Below, in pieces: positions 26,849 to 34,251 of a DNA stretch of 64,000 nucleotides. The notes under the pieces are model-generated. The model had not been told where the DNA came from. It saw nothing but the letters and a program-made list of their open reading frames with translations, and made no database searches. Position numbers and translations under genes: made by a program. The stretch's first letter is position 1. Each line of letters starts with the position of its first letter. The DNA comes from Bradyrhizobium sp. ORS 278 (GTDB lineage: Bacteria > Pseudomonadota > Alphaproteobacteria > Rhizobiales > Xanthobacteraceae): positions 6,943,001-7,007,000 of the forward strand of contig NC_009445.1 of assembly GCF_000026145.1 (NCBI RefSeq), read 5' to 3'.

Positions 26849-27636
26849 GCCTCGACAAGATGTCCACGAGCAAGGTCAGCACCAAAGCTCCGCGCAAGGA
26901 AACGACGTGGGGCGGACAGATTGCCCAGCTCGCCGCCGTCGTCGCGGTCGTCTTCCTTGCCAAGGGCGCGATCGCCGAGCCGTTCTATGTGCCCTCCGGC
27001 TCGATGGAGCCGACGCTCCTGATCGGCGATGCGCTGCTCGCCTCGAAATTCCCCTATGGCTACGGCACCTCGTCGCTGCCGATGCAGATCACGCTGCCTG
27101 AGACGGGACGGCTGTTCGGCGAAACGCCGAAGCGCGGCGACGTCGTCGTGTTCCGCTGGCCGGGCGACACCTCCCAGGCCTGGGTCAAGCGCGTCGTCGG
27201 CCTGCCGGGCGACCGCATCCAGATGCGCCAGGGCCAGCTCTACATCAACGGCCAGGCCGCGCAGCTGAAGCCGGACGGCATCGGCGACGCCGAGGACGAC
27301 ACCGGCCGCAACGAGCCGGCCTATCGCTATATCGAGACGCTGCCGAACGGCGTCTCGCATCTGATCTTCAAGATGCGCGACAACGGCCGGCTCGACAACA
27401 CGCCCGAGGTGACGGTGCCGCCGGGCAAGCTGTTCGTGCTCGGTGATAACAGAGACAACTCCGCCGACAGCCGAGTGTCGCTGCGCGATGGCGGCGTCGG
27501 CCTGCTGCCGATCGACAATCTGGTCGGCCGCGCCGACGCCGTGGTCGGCTCCTGGGATCTCGGCTTCAAGAACCAGCCGGTCTGGGCCTGGCTGTCCGGA
27601 TTCCGGCTCGATCGGTTCTTCACCGCGGTGCGCTGA
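26845..27636 (+). CDS. lepB: Signal peptidase I
   Basis: A 263-residue membrane-anchored leader peptidase. One N-terminal helix (IAQLAAVVAVVFLAKGAIA) is followed by the catalytic serine S53 in VPSGSMEPTL and the general-base lysine K115 in WVKRVVGLPGD. The later box GDNRDNSADSR is intact. ATG at 26845 overlaps the tldD stop (ATGA) and has GGAGG upstream. Rhizobial genomes usually have a second lepB in the acpS-rnc cluster, so this may be a paralogue. Confidence 0.94.
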   Translation: MSLDKMSTSKVSTKAPRKETTWGGQIAQLAAVVAVVFLAKGAIAEPFYVPSGSMEPTLLIGDALLASKFPYGYGTSSLPMQITLPETGRLFGETPKRGDVVVFRWPGDTSQAWVKRVVGLPGDRIQMRQGQLYINGQAAQLKPDGIGDAEDDTGRNEPAYRYIETLPNGVSHLIFKMRDNGRLDNTPEVTVPPGKLFVLGDNRDNSADSRVSLRDGGVGLLPIDNLVGRADAVVGSWDLGFKNQPVWAWLSGFRLDRFFTAVR

Positions 27637-27660
27637 GCGAGAGACGGCGTCTTCCGCAGC

Positions 27661-27744
27661 GTCATTGCGAGCGCGAGCGAGACAATCCAGGCTGCCGCTG
27701 CCACATCGGCCTGGATCGCTTATGCAGACAGCGCTCGCGATGAC
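27661..27744. repeat. Degraded CGTCATTGCGAG-family palindrome
   Basis: GTCATTGCGAGCGCGAGCGA pairs imperfectly with AGCGCTCGCGATGAC; inner CAATCCAGGC and GCCTGGATCG also pair. It lies 24 nt after lepB. Confidence 0.65.
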
Positions 27745-27801
27745 AGACGATGTGAGCGGCGGTAGATTGGCGCAGGACGACTCGCGTCAGTAGCCGTTGC
27801 C

Positions 27802-28371
27802 ATGACCCCGGACGAGTTCATCACGGCCGCGTTGCGCAATCCGATCAACGCGGCGATCCTGCACGTGATCCGCCGGATCGACCTGCCCGATGCGTGGCTC
27901 GTCTCAGGCTGCCTCGTGCAGACGGTCTGGAACGTGCGGACCGGCCGCCCTGTCGATCACGGCATCCTCGACTACGACGTCTTCTACTCCGATCCCGATA
28001 CGACGTGGGAGGCGGAGGACGCAGTGATCAAGCGCGTCGCCGCACAGCTTACGGGTGTCGACGCCAAGGTCGAAGTGCGCAACCAGGCACGCGTCCATCT
28101 CTGGTATCCGGCCAAGCACGGCCGTCCCTACCCGGCGCTGACCTGCTCCACCGACGGCATCGATCGGTTTCTCACGGCGAACACGCAGGTCGGACTACGG
28201 CTTGTCCTTGACGGATACGAGCTCTATGCGCCTAAGGGCTTGAGCGATATCGAAAAGATGATCGTGCGGCCCAACTACACGGCCAATTTCACGGCCGCAA
28301 ACTACGCGGCCAAGGCGGCACGCTGGAAGGCGCTGTGGCCCGAGATCACGGTCATCGCACCTGACGAATGA
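27802..28371 (+). CDS. Nucleotidyltransferase-like protein (DUF925 type)
   Basis: A 189-residue protein of the COG3575/DUF925 group, related to nucleotidyltransferases. Seen are WLVSGCLVQTVWN near residue 33, the acidic LDYDVFYSDPDTTWEAED where metal-binding aspartates would lie, VEVRNQARVHLWY, and PSTDG-like TCSTDGIDRF. The likely activity is nucleotide transfer to an unknown substrate, unproven for the family. The start at 27802 follows the repeat. Confidence 0.75.
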   Translation: MTPDEFITAALRNPINAAILHVIRRIDLPDAWLVSGCLVQTVWNVRTGRPVDHGILDYDVFYSDPDTTWEAEDAVIKRVAAQLTGVDAKVEVRNQARVHLWYPAKHGRPYPALTCSTDGIDRFLTANTQVGLRLVLDGYELYAPKGLSDIEKMIVRPNYTANFTAANYAAKAARWKALWPEITVIAPDE

Positions 28372-28399
28372 TCCGGCGGGGTCGCAACAGCTCTCTCCA

Positions 28400-28445
28400 G
28401 TCGTCATTCCGGGGCGCGCGTAGCGCGAGCCGCCCCGGAATGACA
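28400..28445. repeat. Short palindrome between convergent genes
   Basis: GTCATTCCGGGGCGCGCGTA with GAGCCGCCCCGGAATGAC forms one long hairpin (GTCATTCCGGGGCG arms). It sits between the nucleotidyltransferase-like gene and the CcdA-like gene and could serve both as a 3'-end structure. Confidence 0.75.
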
Positions 28446-28477
28446 GCGAGTTTGTTGCGACTGTTGCGCCACACTCG

Positions 28478-29194
28478 CTAGATCGACGTTGTCAGCGTGG
28501 TGAGCCACGCCGGAGATTGCTCCACCAGCCAAGCTTCCAGCTGCTTGTCGGCCCCGCTCAGGATCGCGGCCGCCAGCCCCACAAACGCCGCGCCCATCAG
28601 CATCTTGCCGAGCTTGCCGGCCGACAGCAGCCGTGCGCGCAGGCGCATCATGGTGGTCCGAGACAACAGGCCGAGCAGAATCAGCGGCAGACCGGCACCC
28701 AGGCCGAATGCCAGCATCGTCAGCGTCACGCGAACGAGATCGCGGCCTTGCGCGGCGAGCAGCGAGGCGGCTCCCAGCGTCGGGCCGACGCAAGGCGACC
28801 AGACCGCACCGAGCAGGAGTCCGATCAAGAACTGACCGCCGGCCCCTGACGACGCGAATCCCTGGGAGTGCCTGTCGGCCCAGCGCTGCACCGGACCGCC
28901 GGCGACGGCGAACTGCGCCTGCCACGACGGCACCAGCAGGACGACACCGATCACCAGCATCAGCACCGCCGCGACGAGGCGGAAGGCGCCGGCGTCGAGA
29001 CCGAGCCCATTGCCTGCGAGCGCAATGAACAGACCGAGGCCGGTGAAGGACAGCGCCAGCCCTCCCGCCAGCGCCAGCGCGCCGCGTGGATGCGCTGATG
29101 CCGCGGCACCGAGCACGATCGGCACCAGCGGCAGCACGCAGGGCGACAGGATCGAGAGCAGGCCGGCCACGAAGGCCAGCGCCAGCGCGAGCAT
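28478..29194 (-). CDS. CcdA-type cytochrome c biogenesis/disulfide transporter
   Basis: A 238-residue, six-helix protein that passes electrons from cytoplasmic thioredoxin across the membrane. The paired reactive cysteines are in LLSILSPCVLPLVP (helix 1) and GAVWSPCVGPTLG (helix 4), the pseudo-symmetric sites of the CcdA/DsbD family. It is followed downstream in regulatory terms by, and lies 6 nt after, a periplasmic thioredoxin on the same strand. The pair therefore forms a likely reducing relay. Specific partners (cytochrome c maturation or others) are not shown. Confidence 0.9.
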   Translation of the reverse strand: MLALALAFVAGLLSILSPCVLPLVPIVLGAAASAHPRGALALAGGLALSFTGLGLFIALAGNGLGLDAGAFRLVAAVLMLVIGVVLLVPSWQAQFAVAGGPVQRWADRHSQGFASSGAGGQFLIGLLLGAVWSPCVGPTLGAASLLAAQGRDLVRVTLTMLAFGLGAGLPLILLGLLSRTTMMRLRARLLSAGKLGKMLMGAAFVGLAAAILSGADKQLEAWLVEQSPAWLTTLTTSI

Positions 29195-29200
29195 GGTGCG

Positions 29201-29602
29201 CTACAGGCTCTTGTCGAGCAGCGCCGCGATCGAGGCTTCCTTGGTGTCGCCGACGGAGCGGCCGGTCTCGCTGGTCCCCTTGAACACGATCAGCGTCGAC
29301 TGCATCTGCGCGCCGAAGCCTTTCACGACCGTCTTCTGGTCGTCGAAATCGACGCGGAAGATCTTCAGCTCCTTGAATTTCGGCTCGGCCGCGAGCTTGT
29401 CGATGATCGGCTTCTGCGCCTTGCAGGTCGGGCACCAGCCGGCATGGATTTCGATCAGGATCGGCTGGCCGGCGCTCTGCGCCGCCTTGAAGGCCGCGTC
29501 CGAATAGACGGTGGTCTCGACGGCGAAGGCCGTCCCGAGCCTGGCGATAGCGATCACGGCAGCCACCGCTGCGGTGGCAAACAACCTGCGCGACAACATC
29601 AT
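29201..29602 (-). CDS. Exported thioredoxin-like protein
   Basis: A 133-residue protein with a signal peptide (LFATAAVAAVIAIARLGTAFA) and a thioredoxin fold. The redox motif is W-C-P-T-C with C57 and C60, followed by FDDQKTVVKGFG and the cis-proline replaced by STLIVFKG. It is first of the pair with the CcdA-like protein, which would keep its cysteines reduced. The ATG at 29602 gives a normal signal peptide. Confidence 0.87.
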   Translation of the reverse strand: MMLSRRLFATAAVAAVIAIARLGTAFAVETTVYSDAAFKAAQSAGQPILIEIHAGWCPTCKAQKPIIDKLAAEPKFKELKIFRVDFDDQKTVVKGFGAQMQSTLIVFKGTSETGRSVGDTKEASIAALLDKSL

Positions 29603-29735
29603 GCGAAACCCCGATCTCTGCGTTGCGATGAGCGGCCGATGGCAGAGCTTTTCGGCGCCGCAACTCATTACGAACGGAGCAGATAAAACGTTACGCGCTG
29701 ACGGAGAAAATTCCTGACGGCGCGGGCTCGAGGCT

Positions 29736-30410
29736 TCAGCGCACCACGCCGGACGTAAACCCGGCGCGGCGACGCGGCGGCTTGATCTCCTTCTTCAGGA
29801 AGCAATGCGCCTCCTTGCCGGCATAGCCGGGCCGCGCGAAGGTCCAGGCGCGGCATTTGTTGTCGCCCGTGCAGGCGGCCTTGCAGATCTCCTCGGCGTC
29901 GGCGGCCTTCTCGTCCTTCTTGTCGGGCGCCTTGGTGTCGGCGGCCTTGTCAGCGGCCTTTTCAGCAGGCTTCTCGATCTTGTCGTTGGCTTTGAGATCG
30001 GTGGTCTTAATGTCGAAGCTGCGGTAGTCGCCGCCGGGGCGATCGATCGAGGTTTCGACGGCGTCGTTGCGGATCTCGACCACGCCCGCGCCGCGCACGC
30101 CGGAGACACAGCAATTATCGGGAACCCTGGCCGGCACGCTGTTCTTGAGCCAGCACACGGCGCCGGCCTCCATCACGGTCGGATAGTTGAAGCTCCAAGC
30201 CCGGCAACGCCGGTCGTGCTCACACAGCAGCGCACAATCGGCCGGGTCGCCCGACTCGATCGGCGCGCTCATGTAGTCGCCGCCGGGGCGGTCGGAATAG
30301 GTCTGGGCCGACACGGGTGTCAGGCACAGGGCCGCGAGCAGGCCGACGCAGACGCGCAGCCGTGCCCCGATCAGGCGCTCCGCGCGCCGCCGCTGAACCA
30401 TGAGACCCAT
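29736..30410 (-). CDS. Secreted protein with two PAN/Apple domains
   Basis: A 224-residue protein with a signal peptide (LRVCVGLLAALCLTPVSAQ) and two PAN_4-type domains. The first runs from SDRPGGDYMSAPI to VSGVRGAG, with cysteines in DCALLCEHDRRCRAWSF, AVCWLKN and NCCVSG. The second starts SIDRPGGDYRSFDIKTTD and ends ICKAACTGDNKCRAWTF, HCFLKKE. Within the second domain lies a Lys/Ala/Asp-rich insert (about residues 142-176). PAN domains bind proteins or carbohydrates; the ligand is unknown. The start is uncertain (30410, 30401 or 30452); no good ribosome site is visible. Confidence 0.78.
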   Translation of the reverse strand: MGLMVQRRRAERLIGARLRVCVGLLAALCLTPVSAQTYSDRPGGDYMSAPIESGDPADCALLCEHDRRCRAWSFNYPTVMEAGAVCWLKNSVPARVPDNCCVSGVRGAGVVEIRNDAVETSIDRPGGDYRSFDIKTTDLKANDKIEKPAEKAADKAADTKAPDKKDEKAADAEEICKAACTGDNKCRAWTFARPGYAGKEAHCFLKKEIKPPRRRAGFTSGVVR

Positions 30411-30670
30411 TGTTAACGTTCGCGTTTTTCTGGCGTGTTCTTGGACTGTCATTTGATGGCCACGAACCTGTATGGCCGATGAACAGATCCGAAAGACTGG
30501 AACAGCCAGACAAAAGGCAACGGCCCGTGGCCGCCAAAACGGACCCAAGAAACATGACGAAACAAACTAGCCGTCAGATGCCTGGTTGAACGCGCAGCGA
30601 ATCCGCCGCGGCACCCGCGGCCAATCAAGCAACGGGCGTACGTAAAGATGCTTGGCTCAATTCCAAACGG

Positions 30671-32041
30671 TCAGAACGCGTACTCGTCATAGGCTGGCTC
30701 GACCGAGCCGGCCCAGGCGCCATTGAACTTCTCCAGCATCTCGTCGGCGGGCGAGCGGCCGCAATCGATGATCTGGTCGAGCGGTTCGAGATAGCGGCTC
30801 TCGTCGCGGCCGAGATGATCGACGCGATTGCGGCGGCGCAGACCGTGATGCGCCAAGGTCAGGCAGTCCTTGGCGACCTCGAACACATAGCGATTGCGGA
30901 TGCGCGCCTTGAAGCCGAGACGCGGGACGTCATCGCGCAGGTTCTGGCGCTCGAACGCGGTCCAGTTCTTGACCAGCTCCCAGGCGGCGTCGAGGCTGGC
31001 ATCGTCATACAGCAGGCCGACCCAGAACGCCGGCAACGCCGGCAGCCGGCCCCACGGCACGCCGTCGGCGCCGCGCATTTCCAGATAACGCTTCAGCCGT
31101 ACCTCCGGAAAGATCGTCGAGAGGTGATTGGCCCAGTCCGACAGGCTCGGACGCTCGCCGGGCAGGGCCGGGTTCTTGCCTTCGAAAAACGCGCGGAACG
31201 AGGTGCCCGACACGTCGATGTAGTCTTCCTCGCGCTTGACGAAGTACATCGGCACGTCGAGCGCGTAGTCGACCCAGCGCTCGAAGCCCATGCCGTCCTC
31301 GAACGCCCAGGGGATCATGCCCGAGCGCTGATTGTCGGTGTCGCGCCAGATCTCGGAGCGGAACGACAGGTAGCCGTTCGGCTTTCCTTCCGTGAACGGC
31401 GAATTGGCGAACAAGGCGGTGGCGATCGGCTGCAGCGCGACGGAGACGCGCAGCTTCTTGACCATGTCGGCTTCCGAGGAGAAGTCGAGATTGGTCTGCA
31501 CCGTGCAGGTCCGGAACATCATGTCCAGGCCGTAGCTGCCGACCTTCGGCATGTAGCCGCGCATGATCTTGTAACGGCCCTTCGGCATCACCGGGATCTC
31601 CTGCCGCGTCCAGGACGGCGTCATGCCAAGTCCGAGGAAACCGATGCCGAGCGGGGTGGCGATCTCGCGCACCTGCGCCAGATGCGCCATCAACTCGCTC
31701 TGGGTCTGATGGACGGTCTCGACCGGCGCGCCGGACAGTTCGAACTGGCCGCCCGGCTCCAGCGAGATCGCGCCACCGCCGGTGACGTCATAGAGCCCGA
31801 TGATGTTGCCGCGCTCCATGATCGGCTCCCAGCCGAGCAGCAGCTTCATGCCTTCCAGCAGCGCGCCGATGCCGCGGGCGCCCTCGTACGGCACCGGCCG
31901 GTGCCCGTCGAGCGTGAACGGGGTCTTCTCGTGCTCGGTGCCGATACGGAAGGCGGATGGCGGCTTCACGCCGGCCTCCAGCCACGCGACGAGCTCGTCG
32001 CGCGACTGCAGCGGGGTCATGTCGATCTGGTCACGCGCCAT
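30671..32041 (-). CDS. gshA: Glutamate-cysteine ligase (plant/alphaproteobacterial type)
   Basis: A 456-residue enzyme for the first step of glutathione synthesis. It belongs to the GCS2 class shared by alphaproteobacteria and plants: FRIGTEHEKTPF near the N-terminus, GGAISLEPGGQFELSGAP (glutamate-binding glutamates), GRYKIMRGYMPKVG and the C-terminal GRSPADEMLEKFNG. gshB is not nearby. The next genes include a glutathione transferase, so glutathione use and synthesis are neighbours here. Confidence 0.95.
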   Translation of the reverse strand: MARDQIDMTPLQSRDELVAWLEAGVKPPSAFRIGTEHEKTPFTLDGHRPVPYEGARGIGALLEGMKLLLGWEPIMERGNIIGLYDVTGGGAISLEPGGQFELSGAPVETVHQTQSELMAHLAQVREIATPLGIGFLGLGMTPSWTRQEIPVMPKGRYKIMRGYMPKVGSYGLDMMFRTCTVQTNLDFSSEADMVKKLRVSVALQPIATALFANSPFTEGKPNGYLSFRSEIWRDTDNQRSGMIPWAFEDGMGFERWVDYALDVPMYFVKREEDYIDVSGTSFRAFFEGKNPALPGERPSLSDWANHLSTIFPEVRLKRYLEMRGADGVPWGRLPALPAFWVGLLYDDASLDAAWELVKNWTAFERQNLRDDVPRLGFKARIRNRYVFEVAKDCLTLAHHGLRRRNRVDHLGRDESRYLEPLDQIIDCGRSPADEMLEKFNGAWAGSVEPAYDEYAF

Positions 32042-32137
32042 GGGAGTCTCGGTGGAAAGGCGCGTCGAGGGTCGCGCAGGGTGACAGGAAGGGCCGCGGA
32101 CCCCTGGGGACCGCGGATGTGAATGAGATCGGATGGC

Positions 32138-32626
32138 TCATCGGGATGACGCGCCTTCTGCCGCGGAAAGTTGCGCGGTCTGGCCGCAGGAGCAGCCGAG
32201 CCGGTCGAGCAGCATGCAAAGCTTGGCGGCGTCGGTATCCGACAATTTCGAGCCGACGTGCTTCTCGATCGCCGCCGAATAGGCCGACCACATCCGCTTC
32301 TGCAGCTCGCGGCCAGCCTCAGTGATCTCGACGAACTGGCCGCGCTTGTCCATCTTGCATTCGCGTCTGACAACCAGACCTTCGTCGACAAGACGGTCGA
32401 TCAGCCGCGAGGTCGAATATTGCGGGATCAGCATCTGCCGCTCGAGCTCGACCGGGCGCAGTTCGCCGGACGGGGCCCGCGACAGCTCCAGAAGCGCATC
32501 ATACCAGGCGAGCGGGGGAAAACCGGCCTTCTTCAGCTCCTGCTCGACGCAGTCCAGCACCCGGCTCTGGACCCGCATCAGGCGGATCCAGGCGGCGGTC
32601 GCCTCGGTCGATGGTTTGCGTTTCAT
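32138..32626 (-). CDS. MarR family transcriptional regulator
   Basis: A 162-residue winged-helix regulator. The DNA-binding core is LRPVELERQMLIPQYSTSRL and IDRLVDEGLVVRRECKMDKRGQFVEITEAG, the typical MarR wing (D-x-R-G). A Cys-x-Cys (LGCSCGQTAQ) near the C-terminus could be redox-sensitive. It diverges from the glutathione transferase gene across 160 bp that hold two palindromes, so it probably represses that gene and itself in response to an electrophile or oxidant. Confidence 0.88.
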   Translation of the reverse strand: MKRKPSTEATAAWIRLMRVQSRVLDCVEQELKKAGFPPLAWYDALLELSRAPSGELRPVELERQMLIPQYSTSRLIDRLVDEGLVVRRECKMDKRGQFVEITEAGRELQKRMWSAYSAAIEKHVGSKLSDTDAAKLCMLLDRLGCSCGQTAQLSAAEGASSR

Positions 32627-32667
32627 GGGCCGGCTCGTATCCTCTTCGTCCCCGTTCTAGCGCATTC

Positions 32668-32708
32668 GATGCAGCTGCATCAATCTTGACGATTCCATGC
32701 AAATGCAT
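32668..32708. promoter_or_regulatory. Candidate MarR operators (two palindromes)
   Basis: GATGCAGCTGCATC (32668-32681) is a perfect 14-bp palindrome. ATGCAAATGCAT (32697-32708) is palindromic in its 5-bp arms around AA. They share the ATGCA/TGCAT core and are centred 28 bp apart between the divergent marR and gst genes. A further ATGCAT follows at about 32720. Confidence 0.7.
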
Positions 32709-32786
32709 TTAAGGGCGCAATGCATTCAGAGCGGATGAACCGCCCGGTCGGTTCCACCCAAAACGGTCTCAAGGAGGGAATACAGG

Positions 32787-33401
32787 ATGAAGCTTTATTA
32801 TTCACCCGGCGCCTGCTCGCTGTCGCCCCATATCGCCCTGCTCGAAGCCGGCCTGCCCTATGATCTGGTCAAGGTCGATCTGCGCGCCAAGACCCTGGAA
32901 AATGGCGACGATTATCTGAAGGTCAATCCGAAGGGCCAGGTGCCGGCCCTGGGGCTGCCCAGCGGCGAAATCGTGACCGAGGGCCCGGTCATTGTCCAGA
33001 TGATCGCCGACCAGGCCAAGGACAAGGGCCTGGCCCCGGCGCGCGACAGCGGCGAGCGCTACAAGCTCCTGGAGTGGCTGAACTTCATCACCTCGGAGCT
33101 GCACAAGAATTTCGGCCCGATGTTCTCGCCGGTGCTCGCCGACGACGCCAAGGCGTTCTTCAAGGACCGCGTGATGGGCAAGTTCAAATACATCGACAGC
33201 CAGCTCGCCGGCCGCGACTATCTGATGGGCAGCCATTTCACCGTCGCCGACGGCTATCTGTTCACGATCCTGACCTGGGCGGACCGGATGAAGTTCGATC
33301 TGTCAGGAATGCCCAATCTCGTCGCCTACAAGAACCGGGTCGCGGCGCGCCCGAAGGTGCAGGAAGCGCTGACGAAGGAAGGGCTGATGAAGGCGGGGTG
33401 A
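32787..33401 (+). CDS. gstA: Glutathione S-transferase, beta class
   Basis: A 204-residue bacterial beta-class GST. The N-terminal thioredoxin-like domain has the characteristic cysteine C10 in YYSPGACSLSPHI, the cis-proline in KGQVPALGL and the glutathione-contact EGPVIVQMIAD. The C-terminal helical domain starts near residue 85 and includes HFTVADGYLFTILTW. Substrates are electrophiles or disulfides. AAGGAGGG lies upstream of the ATG. It is likely under control of the divergent MarR protein. Confidence 0.93.
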   Translation: MKLYYSPGACSLSPHIALLEAGLPYDLVKVDLRAKTLENGDDYLKVNPKGQVPALGLPSGEIVTEGPVIVQMIADQAKDKGLAPARDSGERYKLLEWLNFITSELHKNFGPMFSPVLADDAKAFFKDRVMGKFKYIDSQLAGRDYLMGSHFTVADGYLFTILTWADRMKFDLSGMPNLVAYKNRVAARPKVQEALTKEGLMKAG

Positions 33402-33450
33402 GTTCGCTTTTGATCGGCGATTTCTGGCACACTGCCGCAAAACCCTCAGT

Positions 33451-33608
33451 GTCATCCCCGCGAAAGCGGGGATCCATAACCACAGGGTGAAGTGTGTCGC
33501 GAGATGGTCATGACGTCTTTCGTGCCGCCAAACATCTGCCGCGGCGTATGGATCCCGGATCGGCGCTCGGCAACACTGACGCGTTTCCGAGCTTGTCCGG
33601 GAGGACAG
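33451..33608. repeat. Composite palindromic repeat
   Basis: GTCATCCCCGCGAAAGCGGG, GATCCATAAC and the matching right side TATGGATCCCGGATCGGCGC...GTCCGGGAGGACAGC make up a compound element. It lies between the convergent gst gene and the toxin gene. Confidence 0.65.
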
Positions 33609-33626
33609 CGAAGTTGAGGTGGCGCC

Positions 33627-33923
33627 TTACGATGTTCGATTTCGCCAGACCGTTGGGTCACGGCTGGTGTGAAAGACGGCGACCACGTAGACGGCCGCTG
33701 GGGTTCGCTGAAGATCAACAGATACGGAAAATGCCGAACCAGCGCCCGGCGCGCCTTGTGCGAGTAGGCCAGGAAACTGCTTGGGGTTTTGGCCTAGCCT
33801 TGCGACGGCAGCTCGCAGCGATTCACGAAACCGCGGAACGACCTCGGGTGCATGCGCCTCGTAGCAAGCGAAGGCGTCTTCGAGATCGCCACGCGCGGCA
33901 TCCGTGAATAAAACGCGCGGCAT
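33627..33923 (-). pseudogene. ParE/RelE-type toxin, apparently double-frameshifted
   Basis: An open frame of 98 residues that starts and ends like a ParE-family toxin (MPRVLFTDAARGDLEDAFAC; ...VYVVAVFHTSRDPTVWR). The middle (GLLAQGAPGAGSAFSVSVDL) is not family-like. One frame over, the same DNA encodes YSHKARRALVRHFPYLLIF, which is the missing conserved core with its basic residues. A 1-nt loss near 33775 and a 1-nt gain near 33692 would restore a full toxin. The reading frame as it stands therefore probably makes an inactive protein. A sequencing error would have to occur twice to explain it. Confidence 0.75.
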
Positions 33924-33929
33924 CCACAG

Positions 33930-34136
33930 TCACCGCTTGTCGAGATCGGCCTCAATCTCGTCCCAGGACACGGCTCGCTGCGCATCAGCTTCGAACGTTG
34001 CCATGCGCCGGGCAAGCTCTGCCTCCTGAGCCGACGTCAGGCTCACGTCTTCGGGCGCCAAGCTGTCCCACAGCTCTCCAATCAGAGCGAGCCGCTCCTT
34101 CTTCGTCAGCTTGGCGATATCGAACGTTTCAGCCAT
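33930..34136 (-). CDS. Antitoxin, putative addiction module component family
   Basis: A 68-residue protein of the PF09720 type (addiction module component). It opens DIAKLTKKERLALIGELWDS, has the AELARRM helix and ends AVSWDEIEADLDKR, the family's C-terminal W-x-E motif that blocks the toxin. It precedes the ParE-like toxin by 6 nt, the standard order. If the toxin is dead this gene is a remnant. Confidence 0.85.
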   Translation of the reverse strand: MAETFDIAKLTKKERLALIGELWDSLAPEDVSLTSAQEAELARRMATFEADAQRAVSWDEIEADLDKR

Positions 34137-34204
34137 GACCGGACTATAGCGCCAAAATCTGGAAAAAACGACTCAAGACGCTGCAACCAGGGTGACGGAA
34201 GCGA

Positions 34205-34234
34205 GCTCCCGGAAAGCCGGAGCGTTCCGGGAGC
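34205..34234 (-). terminator. Stem-loop downstream of the multifunctional beta-oxidation gene
   Basis: GCTCCCGGAA/TTCCGGGAGC (10 bp) lies 18 nt past the stop codon, between that gene and the antitoxin gene. There is no strong U-run. Confidence 0.55.
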
Positions 34235-34251
34235 CCGCTAACGTGGTGAAC

